Assembly: GCA_029855935.1 (NCBI GenBank)
Contig: JAGSHN010000031.1
Coordinates: 73,650 to 137,649, forward strand
DNA: 64,000 bases
Reading direction: 5' to 3'
Source of the DNA: Candidatus Thorarchaeota archaeon
GTDB lineage: Archaea; Asgardarchaeota; Thorarchaeia; Thorarchaeales; Thorarchaeaceae
Part shown: positions 26,612 to 34,122 of the stretch, one piece after another
How the letters are laid out: each line of letters begins with the position of its first letter
How positions within the stretch are numbered: position 1 is the stretch's first letter
Notes under the pieces: generated by a model
Told to the model about the DNA's origin: nothing
Database searches by the model: none
Seen by the model: only the letters and a program-made list of their open reading frames with translations
Translations under genes and position numbers: made by a program

Positions 26612-26822
26612 CACTGAACGATCTGTCTTTGTGCACTTGGCAGCAACCTCTCCCTTGGGCAGTGCCACATTTCTCAGGCCGCAAGAGTACTGTGAACCGC
26701 TGACTCTAAGCCAAGAACAATACTCTTGTGACTCCAACGGGCCAACACCAACTGAAGCGTGTGAACATCGCCTAATAAACAAATTCAGCTGTACCGACAA
26801 TCTTAACTTAGCAGAATAGAGC

Positions 26823-26840
26823 GTCGACCGCGGGGTCGAC
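26823..26840 (+). promoter_or_regulatory. Perfect hairpin directly upstream of the PDCD5-like start codon
   Basis: GTCGACC (26823-26829) and GGTCGAC (26834-26840) form a 7-base-pair stem with a GCGG loop, ending three bases before the ATG at 26844. It covers the place where a ribosome site would sit; no Shine-Dalgarno sequence is otherwise visible. Confidence 0.5.
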
Positions 26841-26843
26841 ACA

Positions 26844-27239
26844 ATGGACGATGACGACGCGGAGCTCGCATCAATCCGGCGAAAGAAGATGCTACAGCTT
26901 ATGGAGAGAGAGAAGCGGCTCCGAGAACAGCAAGAACGCGAACAGAAGACCAAGGAAGAGAGAACGAAGCTGCTCCAGAGGTTTCTCGCACCAGACGCAC
27001 AGGCGTATCTGAGCTCCCTGAGAGAGAGAGAGCCGACTGTTGCAAAGAGAATAGAGGATGTGTTCCTTTATCTGATAGTCTACCGTGGACTCAGACAGAT
27101 ATTCAGCCAGATTGACGTGATGTACGTAGAGCGCCGAATAAAGGGCGAGGGGCCACGCATTCGTGTCCAGCGCGATGGTGAGATCTCAGACTTTAGTTCC
27201 TACGTGAGAGAGGCCCTACAGAAAGACTCTGACAAGTAG
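26844..27239 (+). CDS. PDCD5-like DNA-binding protein
   Basis: This 131-residue basic/acidic helical protein matches archaeal PDCD5 (TFAR19) homologues: an N-terminal charged helix (ELASIRRKKMLQLMEREKRL), then RFLAPDAQAYLSSLREREPTVAKRIEDVFLYLIVYRGL, corresponding to the family's LTPEAR...RPEKA..VED core, and a short C-terminal strand pair (GPRIRVQRDGEI). The archaeal family binds double-stranded DNA; in eukaryotes it works in apoptosis and with the CCT/TRiC chaperonin. It is slightly longer than the usual ~110 residues. Confidence 0.82.
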   Translation: MDDDDAELASIRRKKMLQLMEREKRLREQQEREQKTKEERTKLLQRFLAPDAQAYLSSLREREPTVAKRIEDVFLYLIVYRGLRQIFSQIDVMYVERRIKGEGPRIRVQRDGEISDFSSYVREALQKDSDK

Positions 27240-27258
27240 TGCAGTCTTCCGCCTACGC

Positions 27259-28164
27259 TCACTGAAGAGCAGCCGCCCTAGATTTCCACTCCTTGATCTT
27301 GTATCTGAGGTCCTCCGTACTGCCCGGTGAGGACTTCCAAGAACTCGCCGTCCGCCGCATCTGAAATATCAGGGCGCCGCCCCGTGCCATCTTCTGCTCA
27401 AGGAGGTCAACTGCGGTCTCTAGTGCGCGTGCGACGCTCTCCGAATCATCGGTCCGAGAGACTATCTTCTCCAGGTCGTCGAATATCTCCTCAGGAGAGG
27501 CAGCCTGCCATCGCTCTGTTGGCACCTGCGCCTCTCGGTACTTCTTGGCCAACTGCACCACATCGCCAGGGGCCATCTCCAGCTCACCCTCTGCAACAAG
27601 ACGCTCGACGGTTTCCCTGACGGCAGACTTGTCAGATACAAGGAGAGCAGCAAGGTCGTCCAGTTTCATCTTGTGATGACGCATCACGTGGACGAGGACT
27701 CTGTGCTTGCTGTCACCGGCCTCTGCCAAGACGCTCTTCAGAACATCAACTGCCCCCTCGGTGCCAAGTATCACGGCCATGGCAGCCGCCGACAGGCGGG
27801 ACAGGTTTCCTTCGAGAAGACGCAGTTTTGCATTCGCTAGGTCGAGCTGCTCCCGGAGCTGTTTCGAGTCCTCGCGTGCTACCGGGACCGCAGCCTCAGC
27901 GGTGACCCCACCCTGCTGGGACTCCCTCATCGCAGCACCCATTGCACGCATAGCATTCTGGCTCCGCTTGAGCTCGTCCTTCAGACGGAGAATCTCTTCC
28001 TCTCGCTCTCTCAGCTGGGCTTCCAGCTCCTCTACTCGTTGGGACAACTGAGTGGCCCGTCGTACGCTACCGCTGAGCTGAGCCTGAAGGACTTCAAGTC
28101 GTTGGTTCAGCGCGGCAATCTGCATTGTCTTCTCACGAAGCCTTGTGTTGATCTCGTCAGACAC
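27259..28164 (-). CDS. Coiled-coil protein with central winged helix
   Basis: This 301-residue protein opens with a long heptad-patterned coiled coil (residues ~1-85: RLREKTMQIAALNQRLEVLQAQL..., RVEELEAQLREREEEILRLKDEL). A second helical stretch is followed by a winged-helix-like domain near residues 155-205 (HVMRHHKMKLDDLAALLVSDKSAVRETVERLVAEGEL). The C-terminal part is helical. I recognise no family; a DNA-binding or scaffold role is possible. The GTG at 28164 follows GGTGGTG and lies near the expected transcript start; an ATG at 28188 would add eight residues. It converges on the PDCD5 gene. Confidence 0.7.
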   Translation of the reverse strand: MSDEINTRLREKTMQIAALNQRLEVLQAQLSGSVRRATQLSQRVEELEAQLREREEEILRLKDELKRSQNAMRAMGAAMRESQQGGVTAEAAVPVAREDSKQLREQLDLANAKLRLLEGNLSRLSAAAMAVILGTEGAVDVLKSVLAEAGDSKHRVLVHVMRHHKMKLDDLAALLVSDKSAVRETVERLVAEGELEMAPGDVVQLAKKYREAQVPTERWQAASPEEIFDDLEKIVSRTDDSESVARALETAVDLLEQKMARGGALIFQMRRTASSWKSSPGSTEDLRYKIKEWKSRAAALQ

Positions 28165-28243
28165 TGTGCACCACCGGTGAATTGTCATATAGCGAGTAGT
28201 AAAAAGGGAATTGTGTACCTCCCACCGGGTCGGAGAGAGATAG

Positions 28244-28999
28244 ATGTTGCGACTATTCGACGCTCACACCCATCTCGATATGCAGCACTACAAGAACGAC
28301 TTGGACCACGTGGTACAACGCGCCAGAGATGCCGGTGTCGAGGGGATGGTCAGTTCTTCGATAGGCCCCGGGTCATTCCGCCGGACACTTGGAATCGTGA
28401 AGAAGTATCAGGGCATTGTGTTTCACACAGCTGGCTGTTCTGTCTCGCAGCTCACAAGAGATGAGGCAGACCGAATCATCGCCCTTGCAAGGAGGTACGC
28501 CTCGCAACTTGTGGCCATCGGTGAGGTCGGGCTCGACTACTATTGGGTGAAAGATCCCGCAGGAAGGCGCGCTCAGGAGCCGCTGTTCCTCGACTTCATC
28601 AGGCTGGCGGAAGAACTAGGTCTCCCGCTTGTCATCCACTCACGTAGGGCGGAGGCTGAGGCTGTCACAATCCTTGAGAGAGAGTTCAACGGCGATGTGT
28701 TGATGCACTGTTTCGACGGTAAGCCAGATGTCGTAAGACGAGTGGCCGAGAACGGGTGGTATATCACCCTACCTGCCAACTTCGGTCGGTACAGGAACAG
28801 GATAAGAGCGGCACAGACACTCCCCCTCGAACAGATCATGCTTGAAACAGATGGGCCGTATCTGTCGCCAACCGGAGAGAGAAACGAACCAGCGAACGTG
28901 AGGTATGGGTGCGAGTCTCTCGCCGAGCTTCTTGGGATGGACGCTGAGGTCGTCGCAGAGACCACAACAAGAAACGCACGGCGCTTCTACCGGGTCTAG
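28244..28999 (+). CDS. tatD: TatD family metal-dependent hydrolase (DNase)
   Basis: This 251-residue TIM-barrel enzyme has the metal-binding DAHTHLD at its start, GEVGLDYYW near residue 90, VIHSRRA near 127, HCFDGKP near 152 and LETDGPYLSP near 205, which together form the two-metal site of TatD nucleases. Length and motif order are normal for the family, which acts on DNA ends in repair or degradation. The ATG start follows GGAGAGAG. The divergent coiled-coil gene begins 79 bases upstream. Confidence 0.93.
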   Translation: MLRLFDAHTHLDMQHYKNDLDHVVQRARDAGVEGMVSSSIGPGSFRRTLGIVKKYQGIVFHTAGCSVSQLTRDEADRIIALARRYASQLVAIGEVGLDYYWVKDPAGRRAQEPLFLDFIRLAEELGLPLVIHSRRAEAEAVTILEREFNGDVLMHCFDGKPDVVRRVAENGWYITLPANFGRYRNRIRAAQTLPLEQIMLETDGPYLSPTGERNEPANVRYGCESLAELLGMDAEVVAETTTRNARRFYRV

Positions 29000-29080
29000 G
29001 TGTTCCGAGTACCGAAACGGCTCTGACCGATAGCGAGAAAAGATATCGTGAGTCGTATTGAACAGAGCTGTGTGTTGAGT

Positions 29081-29872
29081 ATGTACGTGAGAAAGTTCAT
29101 CGATCCCGACCCCAGCACACTCAATGACCCGGTGGCGGTCGTCGGGCTCCCGGGGATAGCAAATGTCGGGCGAATCGCGGTCGAGACACTGATTGCTGAG
29201 TTGAATGCAGAGTTGTTGCTCTATCTCTTCAGTGACGAGTTTCCACCACGCGTACTGGTCAGAGGGGGCATCTCTGAGATTCCGAAATCGGCGCTCTACC
29301 TGTACAGAGCCGCTCCAGACGAGCCGCACGACCTGCTTCTCCTGACAGGCGACTATCAGCCTGAAACAAGCAGGGGAGTCTTCGAGTATTCCGACTTCAT
29401 CATTCAGAAGCTGGCAGGTCTAAATGTCAAGACCGTCATTGCTCTCGCGGCCTATGAGCAGGACTACCACACATTTCTCAACTCCTATCCTGCAGCGCCC
29501 CGTGTCTACGCCTCCGCAAGCTGTGAGGAGCTGCTCGGACGAATGTCGGCTGCAGACGGTGTCGTATCTATGACGCAGGGAGTTATCAACGGCGCGAATG
29601 GATTCATTCCTGGCTGGGCCGCAACTATGTATGATATGGAGGGCGGTTGCCTACTTGGCGAGACAATGGGTGTCATCAAGGCAGACTACCGTGCCGCAAT
29701 GCGGGTCCTTGAGGTGTTCTCATCGGTTGTCGGCGTGCAAGTTGACCTCAGTGGGATGGACGACCACGTTCACAGGGTGGAAGAGTTCATAGAATGGGCA
29801 AAGAAGGAGATTCTTGAACGGCAGGAGAGCCAAGAGGAGGACGAGTCCGCGCGCGACCGCTACATCGGCTGA
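29081..29872 (+). CDS. PAC2 family protein (proteasome assembly chaperone-like)
   Basis: This ~263-residue protein has the PAC2 signature near the N terminus (VAVVGLPGIANVGRIAVETLIAEL), then FSDEFPPRVLVRGG, a central LLLTGDYQP strand-loop and QGVINGANGFIPGWA. PAC2 proteins resemble nucleoside phosphorylases and include eukaryotic proteasome-assembly chaperones; archaeal members may act similarly. The C-terminal ~25 residues are acidic. An in-frame GTG at 29048 would add 11 residues; I prefer ATG 29081 because relatives start there and a TATA-like AAAAGATATC sits at about 29037. The next gene, a zinc-ribbon-like protein, converges 5 bases away. Confidence 0.85.
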   Translation: MYVRKFIDPDPSTLNDPVAVVGLPGIANVGRIAVETLIAELNAELLLYLFSDEFPPRVLVRGGISEIPKSALYLYRAAPDEPHDLLLLTGDYQPETSRGVFEYSDFIIQKLAGLNVKTVIALAAYEQDYHTFLNSYPAAPRVYASASCEELLGRMSAADGVVSMTQGVINGANGFIPGWAATMYDMEGGCLLGETMGVIKADYRAAMRVLEVFSSVVGVQVDLSGMDDHVHRVEEFIEWAKKEILERQESQEEDESARDRYIG

Positions 29873-29877
29873 GATCG

Positions 29878-30069
29878 TCACTCCACAAGTTCCGGCGCAA
29901 GGATATCGGTGATATGCGCCTCACTGTCGAGGTTGATGTAGAAGTAGTGGTCTTTGTGCTTGACCTTGACGGTGACTGGAAATCTTGATGCGCCCTCAAC
30001 GACATGTGGGGGCACACGCAATATGGTCTTGTTACCACACACTGGGCATTTGGCATATCGCTCGAACAA
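29878..30069 (-). CDS. Small CxxC (zinc-ribbon-like) protein
   Basis: This 63-residue protein begins at a TTG and has a single CPVCGNKTILRVP motif near residue 8 followed by beta-strand-rich sequence (FPVTVKVKHKDHYFYINLD) and a short acidic helix. With only one CxxC it would need a second chain to make a full zinc site. It lies 28 bases downstream of the next gene on the same strand, so the two are probably co-transcribed. No function can be assigned. Confidence 0.6.
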   Translation of the reverse strand: MFERYAKCPVCGNKTILRVPPHVVEGASRFPVTVKVKHKDHYFYINLDSEAHITDILAPELVE

Positions 30070-30097
30070 CGGTACATTCCTCTATACAATCTTTCAA

Positions 30098-30511
30098 TCA
30101 CGGGGATACGAGTCTGGAGTCTGTCGACAGAACAATGACGGTCTGGAAACGTTCAGGGTCCTGAAGGGCCTCAGTAAAGAGCCTGATTATCTCTTCAGCG
30201 GAACGGCCCGCGATATCCTCCGATCCAGTGGCCACAATTCTGATGTTCTCATAGACTCCCGTCTGCGCAAGCAGCGAGAAGGAAACACCATCCGCACTCG
30301 TCGCCCTCACCACAACGTATCTTGCAAAGTCCTGAAACTCATTCTTCGGGCCCCGGAGACTACCGTTCACCCTCTTGACGCGTCCCGAGGAGAGAGCGGT
30401 GTCGAGCAGGTAGGCACGGAGCACCTGATTCCCGACCTTTCTGCGTATGTCGATGAACTCCTCTACGGAACCGTCACTCATTCGAAGCCTCCACCTGGGG
30501 CCACTGGTCAC
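30098..30511 (-). CDS. Hypothetical alpha/beta protein
   Basis: This 137-residue protein has a GTG start. It opens with a strand-rich segment (RWRLRMSDGSVEEFIDI), contains RGPKNEFQDFARYVVVRATSADGVSF in the middle, and ends with helix then strand (RSAEEIIRLFTEALQDPERFQTVIVL). I recognise no family. It heads a two-gene unit with the small CxxC protein and has a TATA-like CCTATATGTAC on the minus strand at about 30547-30557. Confidence 0.55.
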   Translation of the reverse strand: MTSGPRWRLRMSDGSVEEFIDIRRKVGNQVLRAYLLDTALSSGRVKRVNGSLRGPKNEFQDFARYVVVRATSADGVSFSLLAQTGVYENIRIVATGSEDIAGRSAEEIIRLFTEALQDPERFQTVIVLSTDSRLVSP

Positions 30512-30590
30512 AGGACATCACCCTTACGTGGAACTCTCGCAGGGCGTACATATAGGGATTTTCGGGACGTAGGGTCGTGAGAAACGCGAT

Positions 30591-30604
30591 GACACGACCG
30601 TGTC
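30591..30604. promoter_or_regulatory. Palindrome between divergent genes
   Basis: GACACG-AC-CGTGTC is a perfect 6-base-pair dyad in the 252-base gap between the divergent hypothetical gene and the seven-helix membrane protein gene. It is placed like an operator; no regulator is evident. Confidence 0.3.
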
Positions 30605-30706
30605 TCATAGGTGGTCGCCACAAGGAGCTGTGCGATCTGCACCCGGCCAGATCAACGTGTCCCGAGGTTAGTACTCCTTATGGAGCGGACCTGTTACCCA
30701 GAATAT

Positions 30707-30715
30707 CTTTATTTG
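30707..30715 (+). promoter_or_regulatory. TATA-like box for the membrane protein at 30764
   Basis: CTTTATTTG lies about 50 bases before the ATG at 30764. Confidence 0.45.
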
Positions 30716-30763
30716 GCCGTTGTATACTGTGATGAGATAGCCAGCTGTATCGGAGTGAAGGCA

Positions 30764-31477
30764 ATGCTGCAGACCGTTGACATGGCAATCCGTGAGATTC
30801 ACATCGGCCTATGGTTCTTGGTCGTTGGGTACTACTTCTTCCTGTTCCTGTTCCTTCTCTTTTTCAGATGGAGAAAGTCCAAGAACCCGTTCCAGCTGGC
30901 AATGGCCCTGTTCTTCCTCCTCCTTGCCGTAGGGAGAGCATTCTACTTTGTCGGTGACTTCTACGCCGATTCACGGTCGCTGTACGGTGACCTGTCCAAT
31001 ATGGTTGGTGTGTTTCTGCCGGACCTTCAGCCGTGGCTTCAGGCAGGTGCGTTCTTCCAGTGGATGGCGCTGGCCATCCTATCAGCAACAGCCGGCTTCA
31101 TGATCTTTGGACAGAGATGGGCAGAGATCATCTTTGCGGCACCGGCCATCATCATCGGCATAGCGCTTGGGGTCGTGCCGATGGACAATTCCACACGATT
31201 TCTGATCTCCGGCACTGCTGGCCCAATCTATGCCCTGTTTATTCCCTTGCTGTTCTGGTACCTTGCATACCAGTCAGGAGGGATACTGAGAAGGTCCAAT
31301 TTTGTCCTCGGGACGGGCTTCTTCGTCCTCTTTGCAGGCCGAGTTGTCCACGCTGGCAGGTTCTGGCTATCCGACAACATGTTTGGGACCCTGACCATCC
31401 CCGGCATCCTCGCACCCGGTCTCATTGTCATAGGGCTCATCCTGATTGCCATTGGCAATGAGTGGGGTCAACAGTAG
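30764..31477 (+). CDS. Seven-helix membrane protein of unknown function
   Basis: From the ATG at 30764, which follows GGAGTGA, this is a 237-residue protein with about seven hydrophobic segments. The first (GLWFLVVGYYFFLFLFLLFF) is followed by basic RWRKSK, implying a cytoplasmic loop, and further segments alternate to the C terminus ending IAIGNEWGQQ. The frame is open to 30611 but the extension is cysteine- and arginine-rich, crosses the promoter, and is rejected. The size and helix number recall archaeal seven-helix sensor or rhodopsin-like proteins, but no retinal lysine motif is recognised, so the function is open. Confidence 0.7.
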   Translation: MLQTVDMAIREIHIGLWFLVVGYYFFLFLFLLFFRWRKSKNPFQLAMALFFLLLAVGRAFYFVGDFYADSRSLYGDLSNMVGVFLPDLQPWLQAGAFFQWMALAILSATAGFMIFGQRWAEIIFAAPAIIIGIALGVVPMDNSTRFLISGTAGPIYALFIPLLFWYLAYQSGGILRRSNFVLGTGFFVLFAGRVVHAGRFWLSDNMFGTLTIPGILAPGLIVIGLILIAIGNEWGQQ

Positions 31478-31504
31478 GGAGCAGACGTCAGGCAGGCCTG
31501 CAAG

Positions 31505-31526
31505 AGGGAGCAGCTCATCGCTCCCT
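31505..31526. terminator. Hairpin between convergent genes
   Basis: AGGGAGC and GCTCCCT form a 7-base-pair stem with an 8-base loop, 27 bases after the membrane protein stop. No T tract follows. Confidence 0.3.
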
Positions 31527-31616
31527 ACATCTGTCAGAAGGAGTGATGACCACGTCAGATCAGACCATCTACTAGCGACTACGGGCCTACGCAGAGAGTA
31601 ATGTCTCTCCAGCCAC

Positions 31617-32231
31617 TCACTCACCAAGCTCTTTCCACTGGAGTATCTTCATGTCCTCGAGAGTGTGTAGAGCCTTCTGGACATCCTTGAGGTGCATCCC
31701 GAGCTGGTCGGCAATCGCTCGGGCAGTCAGGTTGCCCTTGCACATCTTCGCAACATCGTAGGTTTCCTGGTCCATCTGCCCGAGACGGACGAGCATGGGA
31801 GAGACCTTTCCCTTCAGGACAGGTACCAGGACTTTCTTCTCGGAGGCCTTGCCATCCTTCGTAATCTCGTCAATGGTCCTGCGGAACTCCTCGAATGGCT
31901 CAAGATTGCCATCCCAGTCCTGGAGGATCTCGGCATACTTCTTGACGAAGGCATTATTCACATCCGCAAGGATGGCCATTGCTGTGTTGGTGTCATCAAT
32001 CTTATCGATTATGCCGGCCACAATGACGTTGTCCTTCAAGGAGAGACAGATGTCGAACGCCCCGAAATCGATGACGTGAACGCGGTTGCCGGAACTGAGT
32101 TCGCGACCGAATTGGATGAGCGCTGTCAAGAAGCCGCTGATGAGGTTCGGATCGATGTCAGCCTCGCCATATTTCCTGTCAAGCACGCACAGCCCGCTGT
32201 CCGCGATGAGAACGTAGATTGCCTGTATCAA
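31617..32231 (-). CDS. Longin-like domain joined to a winged-helix domain
   Basis: This 204-residue protein starts at TTG after GGGAG. Residues ~1-120 follow the longin/adaptin-small-subunit pattern: strand MIQAIYVLIADSGLCVLDRKYG, helix GFLTALIQFGRELS, strands RVHVIDFGAFDICLSLKDNVIVAGIID, and a long helix ILADVNNAFVKKYAEIL. Residues ~150-204 form a winged helix (MCKGNLTARAIADQLGMHLKDVQKALHTLEDMKIL). Longin and roadblock domains are expanded in Asgard archaea, where they are thought to bind small GTPases; fusion to a winged helix suggests a switch or adaptor. No GTPase gene lies in the window. Confidence 0.75.
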   Translation of the reverse strand: MIQAIYVLIADSGLCVLDRKYGEADIDPNLISGFLTALIQFGRELSSGNRVHVIDFGAFDICLSLKDNVIVAGIIDKIDDTNTAMAILADVNNAFVKKYAEILQDWDGNLEPFEEFRRTIDEITKDGKASEKKVLVPVLKGKVSPMLVRLGQMDQETYDVAKMCKGNLTARAIADQLGMHLKDVQKALHTLEDMKILQWKELGE

Positions 32232-32277
32232 CTCATAGTCTCTCCCGACTGTGGTCTCTAGGCTGTAGTCATCATTG

Positions 32278-32288
32278 CTTTATATCAA
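32278..32288. promoter_or_regulatory. Shared TATA box between divergent genes
   Basis: CTTTATATCAA reads as a TATA-like box in both directions, about 47 bases before the minus-strand longin gene and about 75 bases before the plus-strand RNA-binding gene. Confidence 0.45.
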
Positions 32289-32359
32289 TTCTCGTGGTCT
32301 CTCCCGGAGGCGATAGACCTTTCTGTGGATAGATACTGCCACGGCGTGGTGAGAATCTC

Positions 32360-33055
32360 GTGGACACGGCCAAAGACGCTCGCATTCTCCTTGTCGAAGA
32401 TGCGCTCAATCGAATGCTCGCAGTTGTCAAGCAGCGGCGTCTGAAGACCTACCTAGACTATGCTGCTCTGGCAGCCGCACTCAATGACGCACATGGCGCC
32501 CTCTACGAGGTCAAGTATTCCTATGCCGATGCGGAGCAGGTCTTGAATCTACCAGCCACAACACGTGTCGTGGCCGCGGCAGAGGCCGTCGCCAAAGCAG
32601 TAGGCGATGCTATGAACTCGGGCTACAAGCCGGGCAGTACTGGTGAGAAACTGGCCTTGGCAGAGCTGAACTATGGAACAAGAATCATCACGGGCTTTCC
32701 AAGACGTCTGAGAAACGGTAGTGACGATCCTGGGATGGCCACCGACATAATTGCTGTCGAGACCACACAGGTGTCCGAGGTGAAGGGGTCCGAGAATCTG
32801 CTCGAGTGCAGATGCACAGACGGCTCCCGGATATGGACCGTTGTGACAAACATCAGAGAGGTGAGACCCAATATGACCCTTGCTGCAGCTGTATTGCCGC
32901 CTGCAGAGTTTATGGGAGTCATTAGTGAGGCGATGTTCCTGAGCAAGAATGTCCTCCCGGAGGGGACAGCCCTGGGAGTCATCGAGCAACCCACGCCGGA
33001 CATTCTGAAACAGGCTCGCGCACAGGTCCTTGCCATAGTAAAGAGGCTGATGTAG
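32360..33055 (+). CDS. COG2517-type RNA-binding protein with C-terminal EMAP/tRNA-binding domain
   Basis: This 231-residue protein (GTG start) has a helical N-terminal half (LVEDALNRMLAVVKQRRLKTYLDYAALAAALNDAHG) and a C-terminal OB-fold like the EMAP/tRNA-binding domain: CRCTDGSRIWTVVTNIREVRPNMTLAAAVLPPAEFMGVISEAMFLS. That end resembles the substrate-binding end of CsaA and Arc1p-type tRNA-binding domains. COG2517 is an archaeal family of predicted RNA-binding proteins. The next gene's ATG directly abuts its stop codon, so the two are translated together. Confidence 0.75.
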   Translation: MDTAKDARILLVEDALNRMLAVVKQRRLKTYLDYAALAAALNDAHGALYEVKYSYADAEQVLNLPATTRVVAAAEAVAKAVGDAMNSGYKPGSTGEKLALAELNYGTRIITGFPRRLRNGSDDPGMATDIIAVETTQVSEVKGSENLLECRCTDGSRIWTVVTNIREVRPNMTLAAAVLPPAEFMGVISEAMFLSKNVLPEGTALGVIEQPTPDILKQARAQVLAIVKRLM

Positions 33056-33403
33056 ATGGTGGGACTGCGAGAGATACAGCAGAGACTCAGACAGTTCGAG
33101 GAGGCACGTGGATGGAACAGATTCCCCGCATCTCAGGTCTTCACTCATCTCATTGAGGAGCTGGGGGAGATATCACGGTATATAACGGTGGAGGAGGGCT
33201 ACAAGGCCATCGGGCTGGGCCATGAGGCGCCAGACAGATCGGGACTCGCAAGAGAATTCGCCCAGGTCTTTTCCCTCTTCGTTCAGCTCGCCAACCACTT
33301 TGGGATTGATCTTGAGGCCAGTGTCCTGCGTGAGATTGAGCTGATGGAGAAGAGGTTCCCGGCGCGAGAATGGCGTGAATACATGAGCGGAGAGGAAGGG
33401 TGA
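33056..33403 (+). CDS. MazG-like nucleotide pyrophosphohydrolase domain protein
   Basis: This 115-residue helical protein fits the MazG-like family, which hydrolyses non-canonical NTPs. The first metal motif is intact (HLIEELGEISRYI, ExxE near residue 35). In the second motif the usual ExxD appears as EFAQ, so one metal-binding aspartate is replaced by glutamine. The end (LANHFGIDLEASVLREIELMEKRFP) is typical. Loss of the aspartate may lower or change activity. It is translationally coupled to the RNA-binding protein gene upstream. Confidence 0.75.
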   Translation: MVGLREIQQRLRQFEEARGWNRFPASQVFTHLIEELGEISRYITVEEGYKAIGLGHEAPDRSGLAREFAQVFSLFVQLANHFGIDLEASVLREIELMEKRFPAREWREYMSGEEG

Positions 33404-33440
33404 CTCGATAGCGCAGGCCACCTGAGGCCGTCTCAGCTAC

Positions 33441-33878
33441 TCATTTCATCTTCCGATGGGCGTCGAGTTCCTTCTTGGCCAGGTCCTCAAGGTCCTTTGT
33501 CGCGGCCAACAGGCCAAGTGCCCTGTTGCTCACTGCCTTGATGTTCTTTTCCTTTGCCCACTGCGCCAGACCAGTCACGAGCGGGCCGAGCGCAGTGCGA
33601 GCAGCCTCAACAGTGCCGACTGCCTTTCCAAGAAGCTCAAGGGCATTCTTGGGCTTGAGACGTGCCTCCGCCACACGCAACCAGACAAGAGCATGAATCA
33701 TGTAGAGTGCATCAAGCATCAGTGTTGGTGACTTCGGGTTCTCCTGAACTTTGGCGATCAGACGATTCTTACGGGTCTCGAAGACATCCTTGAACAGGTT
33801 GTAGGCCTTCTTGTAACTACCCTTGTCGAGCTCTATGATACCCTTCTGAAGCTTCTCATCGGTCTCGGACAATCGCAC
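33441..33878 (-). CDS. Helical TPR-like hypothetical protein
   Basis: This 145-residue all-helical protein starts with a TPR-like helix pair (EKLQKGIIELDKGSYKKAYNLFKDVFETRKNRL), continues with alanine- and leucine-rich helices (MLDALYMIHALVWLRVAEARL) and ends with a lysine-rich helix. The GTG at 33878 lies too close to a GGAGG; the TTG two codons later has better spacing from it. A TATA-like box near 33897-33905 could alternatively make a leaderless start. No family recognised. Confidence 0.6.
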   Translation of the reverse strand: MRLSETDEKLQKGIIELDKGSYKKAYNLFKDVFETRKNRLIAKVQENPKSPTLMLDALYMIHALVWLRVAEARLKPKNALELLGKAVGTVEAARTALGPLVTGLAQWAKEKNIKAVSNRALGLLAATKDLEDLAKKELDAHRKMK

Positions 33879-34031
33879 GCCTCCGCCAGCCGTTTAGGTA
33901 TATGCGCAGTTCAAGATACCCACGACACTATTATGACTTTCTGCGCCGAAAGCCACCGAGAACCCGGGGCGACACAGGGACCATCAGCCAGTCTCGCGAG
34001 AGACCCAGCATATCGCTCTTGAACTCGGGAG

Positions 34032-34040
34032 TATTTAAAT
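34032..34040 (+). promoter_or_regulatory. TATA box for the PaaK-like gene
   Basis: TATTTAAAT preceded by purine-rich GGGAG (BRE-like) gives a strong archaeal promoter; the transcript would start near 34065, and GGAGG stands just before the ATG at 34123. Confidence 0.7.
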
Positions 34041-34122
34041 CACGGTACTTGAAAGTGAACAGCCACTTGGAGTGAACACGCCCAAGGCGTGTGCCACCAC
34101 ACTACCACACGGAGGATAGCGG

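Noticed and set aside
26612-26953. N-terminal extension of the helical protein at 25793
   Set aside because: It overlaps the divergent PDCD5 gene and its promoter; the amino acids are shadow sequence.
30611-30763. Upstream extension of the seven-helix membrane protein
   Set aside because: The extension is not hydrophobic, crosses the TATA-like box, and the ATG at 30764 has a good GGAGTGA site.
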